DNA of 15,396 bases from a bacterium (lineage in GTDB: Bacteria; UBP14; UBA6098; JAFGQG01). Below the pieces are notes generated by a model. That model was not told the DNA's origin. It saw only the letters and a program-made list of their open reading frames with translations, and did no database searches. Numbering within the stretch: the first letter of the stretch is position 1; each line of letters starts with the position of its first letter. The stretch lies in the NCBI GenBank assembly GCA_016930435.1, contig JAFGGQ010000170.1, forward strand, positions 1 to 15,396, given 5' to 3'. Made by a program: the position numbers and the translations under genes. This document shows, piece after piece, positions 1 through 7,442 of this stretch.

Positions 1-24
1 GATAAAGTCTGGAGAAGTGATTTA

Positions 25-462
25 ATGAGAGCTACAACACGTTGGGTGGATAATCTGCAGTTCGTAACCTGGGGTGATTCAAAGCATGCTATAGCGGTTG
101 ATGGAACTGCGCCTGTCGGTGGAGAAGACACTGCTATAATGCCTAAGGAGCTGGTACTGAATGGTCTTATCACTTGTACGGGAATGGACGTTGTCAGTAT
201 CCTAAAGAAAATGAGGGTTGATTTCTATAAGTTCGAGGTGAGTGCAGAGGCTGAAGTTGCCCCTGAGCACCCTAAGGTATTTACGAAAATAGATATAGAA
301 TATAATATATGGGGTTTCAGTATTAATGAAGAAAATCTGGATAAAGCGATTAGATTATCTCAGGAAAAATATTGCGGTGTAACAGCCATGCTCTTAAAAG
401 CTTGCCCCATTAACTATTCCTATAAAATTCATGATTCTGAATATGGAAAAGATAATAGATAA
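25..462 (+). CDS. OsmC/Ohr-family protein (YhfA-like)
   Basis: This 145-residue protein belongs to the OsmC/Ohr family of small cytoplasmic, thiol-based proteins, several of which reduce organic hydroperoxides. The two family cysteines are visible: C51 in the helix ITCTGMDVVSIL and C117 in KYCGVTAML, the pair that forms the peroxide-reactive site in OsmC and Ohr. The LSxEKYC motif and the P-x-VFTKIDIEY strand are typical of the YhfA-like branch, whose substrate is poorly known. The start is supported by GGAGAAG at 11-17, seven bases before the ATG, and the length is normal for the family. Its 3' end overlaps the DUF1858 gene, so the two are probably translationally coupled. The family call is firm. 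The peroxidase activity is inferred, and thiol or sulfur-carrier handling is an alternative role. Confidence 0.9.
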   Translation: MRATTRWVDNLQFVTWGDSKHAIAVDGTAPVGGEDTAIMPKELVLNGLITCTGMDVVSILKKMRVDFYKFEVSAEAEVAPEHPKVFTKIDIEYNIWGFSINEENLDKAIRLSQEKYCGVTAMLLKACPINYSYKIHDSEYGKDNR

Positions 463-658
463 AGACTGGACGGTTGAAAAGCTGGTCGAGGAATATCCTC
501 ATCTCGCCCGGTTGTTTGTGCGCTTTGGATTGCCCTGTATTCAATGCGGTGAACCAGTATGGGGCACCATTGGGGAAAATTGCACAAAACATGGTGTTGA
601 TACCGAAGAATTTGTGAAGGTATTGAACGAGGGTCGGGATTATCAGGCTGACCGTTAG
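443..658 (+). CDS. DUF1858 domain protein, small CxxC protein
   Basis: A 71-residue protein matching the DUF1858 pattern: an N-terminal TVEKLVEEYPHLA helix, then FGLPCIQCGEP with a CxxC pair, then a third Cys and a helix ending in VLNEG. In the family this small domain stands alone or is fused to redox or iron-sulfur proteins, and it is often found next to hybrid-cluster proteins or sulfurtransferases. Its biochemical role is not established. An upstream in-frame ATG at 431 would add four residues (MILN); the 443 start gives the usual family N-terminus. Neither start has a clear Shine-Dalgarno site, which fits coupling to the overlapping OsmC gene that stops at 462. The TAG stop overlaps the stop of the convergent GT2 gene by two bases. 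Confidence 0.82.
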   Translation: MEKIIDKDWTVEKLVEEYPHLARLFVRFGLPCIQCGEPVWGTIGENCTKHGVDTEEFVKVLNEGRDYQADR

Positions 659-1368
659 AGTTTTCCTAAGCAAGCCAGTAGCCTCAGGCGCCATACCATC
701 ACTATGGCTTCCCGAACGATTTTTTTGGACATTTTAGAGGTACCCTTCTCCCTGTCCATAAAAATAATGGGATGCTCGTATAGTTTAAAACCTTTTTTCC
801 AGCTCTTGAATTTCATCTCGATCTGAAATGAATACCCGTCTGAGTGCACTCTGTCCAAATCAATCGCCTCCAGCACCTCCCGGTGAAAACACTGGAAACC
901 ACCGGTCCCATCCATTATTTTCACCCCGGTTACCAAGCGGGTATAGACATTTGCATAGTAACTTAAAAGCAGGCGCTTCATAGGCCAGTTGACAACATTT
1001 ACTCCTTTCACATACCGGGATCCGATGACTACATCGTATTTTTCAGCGAGCTTGATCATTTCAGGGAGGTATTTGGGATTATGGGAAAAATCGGCATCCA
1101 TTTCAAAAATCAGATCGTATTTATGGCTTAAGGCATATTTAAATCCTGCCACATAAGCAGAACCCAGTCCGCTCTTCTCCTCTCGGTGAATGATATGAAC
1201 CCGACTGTCCTGCTCGACCATTTTATCCACCAGGGTACCTGTACCATCAGGAGAGCCATCATCTACAACCAGCAATTCAATACTATTGTGAGTTTGCAAA
1301 ACAGCGGGGACTATTTGCCGGATATTTTCAGCTTCGTTATATGTGGGCATTACTACAAGAACACGCAT
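655..1368 (-). CDS. GT2 glycosyltransferase, polyprenol-phosphate mannose synthase-like
   Basis: A 237-residue family 2 glycosyltransferase of the dolichol/polyprenol-phosphate mannose synthase (DPM1) type. It would transfer a hexose, probably mannose from GDP-mannose, to a polyprenyl phosphate at the inner face of the membrane. Visible landmarks in order are the MPTYNEAENI start, the nucleotide-binding VVDDGSPDGT near residues 34-43, MDADFSHNP with the metal-binding DAD at 91-93, GSRYVKG near 116-122, NWPMKR, and DGTGGFQCFHREVLE near 153-167. There is no C-terminal transmembrane helix, so it is the soluble DPM1-like form. The ATG is preceded by AAGGAA at a six-base spacing. It is the last gene of the long minus-strand operon, 22 bases after the DUF362 gene. 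The sugar could be glucose rather than mannose. Confidence 0.9.
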   Translation of the reverse strand: MRVLVVMPTYNEAENIRQIVPAVLQTHNSIELLVVDDGSPDGTGTLVDKMVEQDSRVHIIHREEKSGLGSAYVAGFKYALSHKYDLIFEMDADFSHNPKYLPEMIKLAEKYDVVIGSRYVKGVNVVNWPMKRLLLSYYANVYTRLVTGVKIMDGTGGFQCFHREVLEAIDLDRVHSDGYSFQIEMKFKSWKKGFKLYEHPIIFMDREKGTSKMSKKIVREAIVMVWRLRLLACLGKL

Positions 1369-1390
1369 TGAGTATTCCTTTTTTTTAACT

Positions 1391-2470
1391 TTAGTATTTT
1401 AAATATAATCTTCCCCATTCAGTAGTAAAGAATTTTTCTATTTTTTTATGTCCTATCCATGGATACCATATAAGATCATGATAAAAATTGGAGGCCATCG
1501 GAGCCCAGAAGACCAATGGAGAATGCAAAGCCCACCCTTCCATGAACTTCAAAAAACCTTTGCGAAGCATCTGGTCGCCCCAGATCACAAAACTTTTTTT
1601 TGTTTTAAATTTCAGGTTAATACCATTTATATCATCCCCCAGTATCTCGATCTTATCGATTTCACCTGTTCCCAGTCCTCTTTCATGGCATAAGCGGATA
1701 AAGTTTATCTGAAGGGGATCAAACCCCATAATCTTAGCTGCTACAGCATCTACTGCGACCTGGTCAAAACCCCCAAGTATATAATTGGTTATACGAGGAT
1801 TCATCGTTCGTGGCCCAGCTCCATCACCGGCTACGGTACCATCCATTATTGCAAGAACCTCAGGGTGCAGTTCCTTCTGAATGATCATTAGATCTAACAG
1901 CGTTTCATGTATATATTTGTGACAATAATGACGGACTTCCTTCAATATACCCCCAAAAGAGTTCTTTATGGCGCCCGTAATCGTACTATGTCCATGAGTT
2001 TTCAGCGTGGGTAAATGGATTATCCTGCTGCCCGGATATCTCCGGGGAATCACAATCCCCTCCGGGAATATTTCAGGCAATATGGTCAATTGGGACTGGA
2101 AGGGGTAGGTTGACCATTTCACATGGGTCAAGGGTATATATTCGATACCATATTTCCTGAATAGGGGCAGCCATTTATTCTTTTCGGCACCTTTCAAAGG
2201 ATCGGTCACCACTGTTTTATTTTCAACGGCTTTGATCAGGGAAGGGGAATATCCGTCTGCGATCAGCTTTCGCAGAATGCCATCAAGTTGCCATGGAGCA
2301 GTAGAGCAAGCCGGATAATACCTGGTCCAGGATAGATTCAACTTCAATAGGATTTCTTCGTCGTGAGGAAACCCCTGTTGATAATCCAGAAGATCAAGCA
2401 AACGCGCGTAATCATCAATCACCCGGCCGGGCGAAGTTCTAATTACTGCTACTTGTGATTGTGAATTCAT
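1391..2470 (-). CDS. DUF362 domain-containing protein
   Basis: A 359-residue DUF362 protein. Family signatures are LKTHGHSTITGAIKNSFGG near residues 156-174, MDGTVAGDGAGP near 209-220, and DQVAVDAVAAKIMGFDP near 236-252. Many DUF362 proteins end in a 4Fe-4S ferredoxin domain. This one has no CxxCxxC motif; its C-terminal ~60 residues are instead rich in Trp, Tyr, Phe and Lys (APMASNFYHDLIWYPWIGHK), suggesting a surface that sits on the membrane. The family's reaction is not known to me. It lies between a UbiA prenyltransferase and a polyprenol-phosphate glycosyltransferase, so a role with a lipid-linked substrate is a reasonable but unproven guess. The Shine-Dalgarno site is weak (AGGT about nine bases before the ATG). 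The family assignment is firm; the function is open. Confidence 0.85.
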   Translation of the reverse strand: MNSQSQVAVIRTSPGRVIDDYARLLDLLDYQQGFPHDEEILLKLNLSWTRYYPACSTAPWQLDGILRKLIADGYSPSLIKAVENKTVVTDPLKGAEKNKWLPLFRKYGIEYIPLTHVKWSTYPFQSQLTILPEIFPEGIVIPRRYPGSRIIHLPTLKTHGHSTITGAIKNSFGGILKEVRHYCHKYIHETLLDLMIIQKELHPEVLAIMDGTVAGDGAGPRTMNPRITNYILGGFDQVAVDAVAAKIMGFDPLQINFIRLCHERGLGTGEIDKIEILGDDINGINLKFKTKKSFVIWGDQMLRKGFLKFMEGWALHSPLVFWAPMASNFYHDLIWYPWIGHKKIEKFFTTEWGRLYLKY

Positions 2471-2483
2471 CGTATAGTACCTG

Positions 2484-3356
2484 TTAGATTATATAGATAA
2501 TAATAACTACAGAGACTGTCCACAGGATAAAATTAATCAAGAAGGGAATGTCAGAAAAAAGTATCTTTATCGGTTCCTCTCCAATGCCTTGTTTATGAAG
2601 CAGAAAAAGGTAACGGAATATTCCGTATAACACGAATATTATTGTATATTCAAGGTTTTTTGAACCAAATTTCTGAATAGTATCTGAAGAAAATGTATAA
2701 AGAAAATAAGCGGTTATTGTTGAGGCAGCGATGACGTTAATCATATTATCCAAAAACTGCAGGGAATATTGCATTAAAACGGGCCGTGAAAAGTATGGCT
2801 GATCAATGTTCAGGAATTCCTGTCTGCGCTTGCCCAGCACTAAAAGTAGGCTAACTAAAATAGTACATACCAGCAACCAGGATGAAATTTCTACACCGAT
2901 TACAACTGCGCCTGCGATAGCTCGTATTACATATCCACTTGCTACAGTGAGCATGTCTATGATTATTACTTTTTTTAGCGCAACGGTATAAAGCAAATTG
3001 AGAACGAAATACACCAATACCATATCCAGGAATGCAGGTGAGAGAAATGCGCTCAGAGCGATTCCCAAAATGATGAGGATAAGGCCACTCATCAAGGCGG
3101 TTGGAGGACTTAAAATACCCATGGGAAGGGGACGGACCTTTTTGAGGGGGTTCTGACGATCCTGCTCAAGGTCCATTAGATCATTGAAAAGATAAGTTCC
3201 GCTGGCAACCAAAGAAAAAGCGATAAAAGCATAACAGACGGTCAGGAAATCAGAGGTTATAAATAAGCGTTGCGAGAATATCAATCCCGCGAAAAGAAAG
3301 AGGTTTTTTATCCAATGGGAGGGTCTCATAGCCCTCAATAACCCGACAATTTTCAT
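2484..3356 (-). CDS. UbiA-family prenyltransferase, decaprenyl-phosphate phosphoribosyltransferase-like
   Basis: An integral-membrane UbiA-superfamily protein of about 291 residues. The N-terminus (LLRAMRPSHWIKNLFLFAGL) and the first Asp motif (N58 D59, D62, D66 in NDLMDLEQDRQNPLKKVRP) match the branch that transfers 5-phosphoribose from PRPP to decaprenyl phosphate in mycobacteria (Rv3806c type). The second Asp motif begins at IIIDMLTVASGYVIRAIAG. Around eight hydrophobic helices follow. I place the start at the ATG at 3356. A longer frame begins with a TTG at 3404 and overlaps the ugd stop, but it has no Shine-Dalgarno site; the ATG also lacks a good one, so the start is uncertain. It follows ugd, with which it probably shares a transcript. 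An aromatic or quinone prenyltransferase role is less likely given the glycan-type neighbours and the RPSHWIKN signature. Confidence 0.87.
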   Translation of the reverse strand: MKIVGLLRAMRPSHWIKNLFLFAGLIFSQRLFITSDFLTVCYAFIAFSLVASGTYLFNDLMDLEQDRQNPLKKVRPLPMGILSPPTALMSGLILIILGIALSAFLSPAFLDMVLVYFVLNLLYTVALKKVIIIDMLTVASGYVIRAIAGAVVIGVEISSWLLVCTILVSLLLVLGKRRQEFLNIDQPYFSRPVLMQYSLQFLDNMINVIAASTITAYFLYTFSSDTIQKFGSKNLEYTIIFVLYGIFRYLFLLHKQGIGEEPIKILFSDIPFLINFILWTVSVVIIIYII

Positions 3357-3390
3357 ATCCAAGACTTTTTCTGAACGGGTCAGCGAACCT

Positions 3391-4692
3391 TTAACGGTTT
3401 CCAATACAAAGGTATTCGAAACCCAGATCCTTAAGCTGACTGCTATTGTATATATTTCTGCCGTCGAAGATCAATGGCCTTCTAAGAAGTCCTTTAATTT
3501 TTGCAAAATCGGGCGTTTTAAAGCTCTTCCATTCAGTAGAAACGGCCAGAGCATCTGCTCCTGTCAGGGGTTCATAAAGTTCCGAACAGTATGTGATACG
3601 GTTTCCGAAAACCACCCTGGCGGTTTCATTAGCAACCGGATCATAGGCTTTTACGCTAACCCCATGATTTAGCAATTCATTGATATAGGCAATAGAGGGG
3701 GCTTCTCTCATATCATCGGTATCGGGTTTAAAGGAAAGACCCCAAACGGCAATGGTCAATCCATTCAATTCACCATGGAAATATTGGTTAATCTTACGAA
3801 ATAATGCCATTTTTTGGCTCTCATTCACCTCATGAACGGCATTCATCAATACCAGATCATATCCTTTGGTTTGCCCTTTATGAATAAGTGCTTTGACATC
3901 TTTGGGAAGGCAGGAACCCCCGTATCCTATGCCTGGAGCCATATAAAGACTGCCAATCCGAGGATCATACCCGATCCCTTCCCGAATATCATCGATATTT
4001 GCGCCCAGCAATTCAGATAGATTGGCCAGCTCATCTATAAATGAAATTTTTGTAGCCAAAAAAGCATTTGCTGCATATTTAGTAAATTCAGCTGACCGTG
4101 GATTCATGACCAGGATAGGCCGCTGGTCATCCACAAACGGACTATAGAGTTCTTTAAGCGCTTTTTGAGCTCTTTCACTCGTTGTGCCAATAATAACTCT
4201 ATTAGTATCCAAAAAGGATTTCAGGGCCGCTCCCTCTTTCAGAAACTCCGGATTTGAGACCACTTCAAAGGGATATGAAGTATGTTTTTTGATAATCGAT
4301 TCTATCATCTCAACTGTTCCGACCGGAGCAGTACTCTTATTTACAACTATCTTATAACCATTGATAGCTTTGCCTATTTGGGCAGCAACTTCTTTCACGT
4401 ATTCCATGTTGGGAGAACCATCGGATTGTGAAGGAGTTCCCACAGCAATAAATACGATGTCGCTATCCTGGACCGCGTTGACAAGGTTTTCGGTGAAACT
4501 TAGTGTACCGCTTTTCAAATTTTTACTGAGAAGCTCATCAATACCGGGCTCGTAAAATGGTACTATCCCCCTCTTAAGCTGTTCTATCTTCCTTTTGTCA
4601 TTATCAACCCCAATAACCTTGTTTTCTTTATCCGCAAAGCAGATAGCGGCAATAAGCCCAACATATCCGGTTCCTATAACCGTAATATTCAT
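3391..4692 (-). CDS. ugd: UDP-glucose 6-dehydrogenase
   Basis: A 433-residue cytoplasmic enzyme that oxidises UDP-glucose to UDP-glucuronate with two NAD+, supplying uronic acid or, after decarboxylation, pentose donors for surface glycans. Visible parts are the Rossmann loop GTGYVGL at residues 7-13, the VGTPS loop near 84-88, NKSTAPVGT near 118-126, NPEFLKEGAAL near 148-157, the TKYAANAFLATK central helix near 204-215, and the catalytic GIGYGGSCLPKD segment with C261. The C-terminal UDP-binding domain (WGLSFKPDTDDMREAPS) is intact. Length is normal. GAGGT lies about four bases before the ATG, supporting the start. It begins 17 bases after the half-glycosyltransferase gene. The closely related GDP-mannose dehydrogenase is the main alternative, but the motifs fit UDP-glucose dehydrogenase better. 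Confidence 0.95.
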   Translation of the reverse strand: MNITVIGTGYVGLIAAICFADKENKVIGVDNDKRKIEQLKRGIVPFYEPGIDELLSKNLKSGTLSFTENLVNAVQDSDIVFIAVGTPSQSDGSPNMEYVKEVAAQIGKAINGYKIVVNKSTAPVGTVEMIESIIKKHTSYPFEVVSNPEFLKEGAALKSFLDTNRVIIGTTSERAQKALKELYSPFVDDQRPILVMNPRSAEFTKYAANAFLATKISFIDELANLSELLGANIDDIREGIGYDPRIGSLYMAPGIGYGGSCLPKDVKALIHKGQTKGYDLVLMNAVHEVNESQKMALFRKINQYFHGELNGLTIAVWGLSFKPDTDDMREAPSIAYINELLNHGVSVKAYDPVANETARVVFGNRITYCSELYEPLTGADALAVSTEWKSFKTPDFAKIKGLLRRPLIFDGRNIYNSSQLKDLGFEYLCIGNR

Positions 4693-4709
4693 TATACCTC
4701 ACTTATCTA

Positions 4710-5261
4710 TTATTCTTTAAAATTATTTGCTGCTTTTTTTATAAATACGCCATGTATTGCTCTTAATTTTCTTTCAATATCCGCCCCTTCCGGCAGCTTC
4801 AATACAATGTTATAATAAGGTTGGAAATCCCGGTTCTGAAAGGTAGCCCGTAAAGATATTCCGGCCAGCAAAGGCAAGCTTGATTCCGGTAATTTAATAT
4901 CCCGATTGAGATCAATGGAAAGATCGATCTGTTCTTTTTTCAGGCTTTTGATAATGCTTCTATTCGGCCATGAAATAATATTCATATTATCTTTGTTAAA
5001 TGGGTACTTACTTGCAAGTTCATCCCCCAACTGATTTATTGTCCGTGGATCACCGAGAGCTATAATCCTTAATCCTTCCTTTTTAATCTTTTTTAGAATA
5101 CCCAGGCTGATTTCACTTACCTCTGAATTTAGGGGGAAAGTCAGCAGGATCGATCTTATTTTCTTCAGCTTATTGGTGAAATTGAAGGGTTCTTCCCGGT
5201 CCTGGTATTTCCATTTAATCCATTTATGTTGTAGTGACAGGCAAAGATTATTCTCAGCCAT
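4710..5261 (-). CDS. Hypothetical protein resembling the N-terminal half of a GT9 glycosyltransferase
   Basis: A 183-residue protein with no certain family match. Its layout resembles the N-terminal Rossmann-like domain of heptosyltransferase-type (GT9) enzymes: a strand RSILLTFP at residues 36-43, a helix, a strand LRIIALGD at 64-71, a helix with INQLGDELASKYP, and the strand IDLSIDLN at 112-119 followed by LLAGISLRATFQ at 131-141, the equivalent of the GT9 acceptor-domain end. The C-terminal nucleotide-sugar domain of GT9 is absent. The gene starts three bases after the glyA stop, has no strong Shine-Dalgarno site and is probably coupled to glyA; it is followed 17 bases later by ugd. The sequence is rich in Lys and Ile, without frameshift scars at its end. 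It could be a partner subunit, a decayed enzyme, or an unrelated small Rossmann protein similar to the Bacteroidota DUF6913 group. Confidence 0.6.
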   Translation of the reverse strand: MAENNLCLSLQHKWIKWKYQDREEPFNFTNKLKKIRSILLTFPLNSEVSEISLGILKKIKKEGLRIIALGDPRTINQLGDELASKYPFNKDNMNIISWPNRSIIKSLKKEQIDLSIDLNRDIKLPESSLPLLAGISLRATFQNRDFQPYYNIVLKLPEGADIERKLRAIHGVFIKKAANNFKE

Positions 5262-5264
5262 GAT

Positions 5265-6527
5265 CTATATTACCAAACGATCTGAGTAAATAGGAAATTT
5301 TGCGCACATTTCGCTTACTTCCGAGGCTACTTGCTTATAAATATTTTCATTTTCATACTGAGAGATGACCTGGATTATCCAACGGGCAATTTTTCGCATT
5401 TCCGGTTCCTTCATACCCCTGGTTGTAACTGCTGGCGTTCCAATTCTGATACCGCTTGTGACAAAGGGTTTCTGGGGATCAAAGGGTATAGTATTTTTAT
5501 TTACCGTAATTTTTGCTTTACCAAGTGCTTCTTCAACCTGTTTACCATTAAGTCCGGTATCCCTTAGGTCCAGCAGGACAAGGTGGGTATCGGTGCCATT
5601 GGATACCAGTCTAATTCCAGATTGAATCAATTCATCTGCCATAGCCTGGGCATTCCTGATTATCTGCTCCTGGTATTCCCGGAAAGAAGGTTGAAGGGCT
5701 TCCTGGAACGCTACAGCCTTGGCCGCAATAATATGCATCAGAGGTCCTCCCTGCATACCGGGCATCACCATTTTATCAAGGGCTTTTGCATATTCTTCTT
5801 TGCACATTATCATCCCTGAACGCGGACCCCTGAGGGTTTTGTGAGTGGTAGTAGTTACAAAATCTGCGTGGGGGAATGGAGAGGGATGTAAACCGGTAGC
5901 TACCAATCCCGCAATATGAGCAATATCAGCCACCAGGATAGCTCCCACCTCGTCAGCGATCTTTTTGAATTCGCTAAAATCGATGGTACGGGGATAAGCA
6001 GAGGCACCGGTCATAATCAATTTAGGTTTAACTTCCCTCGCCAATTTCAAAACTTCATCATAATGAACTACTTCGGTCTCCTGGTTAACACTATAATGAA
6101 CAACATTGTATAAAATACCGGAAAAGTTGACCTTATGGCCATGTGTAAGGTGACCGCCATGAGAGAGGTTGAGGCCCATCATGGTATCTCCGGGTGACAT
6201 TGTGGCGAAATAGACGGCCATGTTCGCCTGGGAACCCGAATGAGGCTGGACATTTACATGCTCACAACCGAAGAGCTGCTTTGCCCTATCCCTTGCCAAA
6301 TTCTCAGCAATATCAACGATCTCACAACCGCCATAATACCTCTTTCCGGGGTAACCTTCAGCGTATTTATTCGTTAGGACCGAGCCACAAGTCTCAAGCA
6401 CTGCTTCCGATACATAGTTTTCAGAAGCGATTAATTCCAGTCCATCATATTGCCTCATTGTTTCCTGGTTAATCACCTTATAGATCTGGGGGTCGATCTC
6501 TTTTAATTGGCGTTCTGTGCCGAACAT
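5265..6527 (-). CDS. glyA: Serine hydroxymethyltransferase
   Basis: A 420-residue pyridoxal-phosphate enzyme that interconverts serine and glycine and loads one-carbon units on tetrahydrofolate. Features seen are [10 protein letters not shown] near 31-40, the [15 protein letters not shown] loop near 53-67, PHSGSQAN near 95-102, [10 protein letters not shown] near 121-130, [10 protein letters not shown] near 201-210, and the cofactor-binding lysine K230 in [14 protein letters not shown], close to K229 of the E. coli enzyme. Two residues in the segment HYSVNQET differ from the common YGVD form. The start is set at 6527 because AAGGAGG lies six bases upstream of that ATG; an upstream in-frame ATG at 6545 would add six residues but lies upstream of this site. 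It follows citE by 45 bases and sits between citrate-lyase genes and glycan genes, with no riboswitch-sized leader. Confidence 0.97.
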   Translation of the reverse strand: MFGTERQLKEIDPQIYKVINQETMRQYDGLELIASENYVSEAVLETCGSVLTNKYAEGYPGKRYYGGCEIVDIAENLARDRAKQLFGCEHVNVQPHSGSQANMAVYFATMSPGDTMMGLNLSHGGHLTHGHKVNFSGILYNVVHYSVNQETEVVHYDEVLKLAREVKPKLIMTGASAYPRTIDFSEFKKIADEVGAILVADIAHIAGLVATGLHPSPFPHADFVTTTTHKTLRGPRSGMIMCKEEYAKALDKMVMPGMQGGPLMHIIAAKAVAFQEALQPSFREYQEQIIRNAQAMADELIQSGIRLVSNGTDTHLVLLDLRDTGLNGKQVEEALGKAKITVNKNTIPFDPQKPFVTSGIRIGTPAVTTRGMKEPEMRKIARWIIQVISQYENENIYKQVASEVSEMCAKFPIYSDRLVI

Positions 6528-6533
6528 CTTATG

Positions 6534-6540
6534 CCTCCTT
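6534..6540 (-). promoter_or_regulatory. Ribosome binding site deciding the glyA start
   Basis: On the minus strand this reads AAGGAGG, six bases before the ATG at 6527. It lies downstream of the longer in-frame ATG at 6545, so translation should begin at 6527. Confidence 0.8.
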
Positions 6541-6572
6541 ATCAAATATCAGGTTATTTATAAGTTAATTAA

Positions 6573-7442
6573 CTATTTTAGCCTTTCTGCCAAATTCAGA
6601 ATTTTGTGTGCCCTTTCCACAACAGGAGGGTCGATCATTTTGCGGTTTATCGAGGCTACTGCCAGGCCCTGTTTTTCGGCTTCTTTAATAGCTTCAATGA
6701 CCTTATGGGCATATTCGATCTCGGATTCGGAGGGTTTAAATACCTGGTGAACCGGTTCAATTTGTTCGGGGTGTATCAAGCCCTTGCCTTCATAACCCAT
6801 CATTTTAGCTTCCTGCGCGCTCTTGATAAGGCCTTCTACATCATCGATGTCGGAGAATACGGTATCGATAGCTTGAATCCCGGCGGCTTTGGCGCCTAAT
6901 ACGACCATCGACCGCGCAACAAAGCTTTCTTTCCCTTCCCGGGTCCTTTCAACTCCTAAATCCGCTGTGAAATCTTCAGCCCCGAAACAAAGGGCACATA
7001 CATTGGGAGATGATGTAGCGATTTGATAAGCGAATAAAGCTCCCTGGGCCGTTTCGATCAAAGGCATGAGGTAGATTTCAGCATTAATTTTTGCTTTTGC
7101 CCGTAGCTTCTGGATGATTTCATCGACCCTACATACATCCTCTGCATTGTTGCATTTTGGGATCAAAATGGTGTCTGGCCGGGCGGGTATAATCTGCTCC
7201 AGGTCATTTAAACCATAAGGGGAATTCAGTGGGTTAATGCGTACTATCTTCTCAGCATTCCCGAAATTAACCGACTGCAGAGCGTATTTTACTAATATCC
7301 GGGCGCTTAATTTCTCGGTAAGAGGTACCGAGTCCTCAAGATCCAGGATATAGCAATCAGCCCCGAACAAAAAGGCATTTTCCATCAATGAGGGATTATT
7401 GCCGGGTAAATAAAGCCGTGAGCGTCTCGGTCTGTTTTTCAT
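6573..7442 (-). CDS. citE: Citrate lyase beta subunit (citryl-ACP lyase), HpcH/HpaI family
   Basis: A 289-residue TIM-barrel lyase of the CitE type. In citrate lyase this subunit splits citryl-ACP into oxaloacetate and acetyl-ACP. Motifs seen are RSRLYLPGNNP at residues 7-17, the DLEDSV motif at 34-39, the ILIPK strand at 92-96, IETAQGAL at 129-136 and CFGAEDFTADLG at 152-163 (E130 and D157 are the expected magnesium ligands), followed by RTREGKESFVARS, AIDTVFSDIDD and GKGLIHPEQI. Length is normal. The ATG overlaps the citD stop by four bases (ATGA), so the two are coupled and probably made in matched amounts. No citF follows; glyA does. Stand-alone CitE-like proteins in other bacteria can act on citramalyl-CoA or malyl-CoA, but the paired citD argues for an ACP-bound substrate here. 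Confidence 0.9.
   Translation of the reverse strand: MKNRPRRSRLYLPGNNPSLMENAFLFGADCYILDLEDSVPLTEKLSARILVKYALQSVNFGNAEKIVRINPLNSPYGLNDLEQIIPARPDTILIPKCNNAEDVCRVDEIIQKLRAKAKINAEIYLMPLIETAQGALFAYQIATSSPNVCALCFGAEDFTADLGVERTREGKESFVARSMVVLGAKAAGIQAIDTVFSDIDDVEGLIKSAQEAKMMGYEGKGLIHPEQIEPVHQVFKPSESEIEYAHKVIEAIKEAEKQGLAVASINRKMIDPPVVERAHKILNLAERLK

Noticed and set aside
410-694. Minus-strand open frame across the OsmC/DUF1858 junction
   Set aside because: It is a shadow of DUF1858, whose CxxC motif and helices are conserved on the plus strand.
3357-3404. Longer UbiA start at a TTG codon overlapping ugd
   Set aside because: There is no Shine-Dalgarno site and the extra 16 residues do not look like the family N-terminus; kept as an alternative in the annotation.
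6563-6574. Perfect 12-base palindrome AGTTAATTAACT at the end of citE
   Set aside because: It is pure A/T in the centre and overlaps the citE stop; a few such palindromes are expected by chance in a window of this size and composition, and it is too weak to be a terminator.
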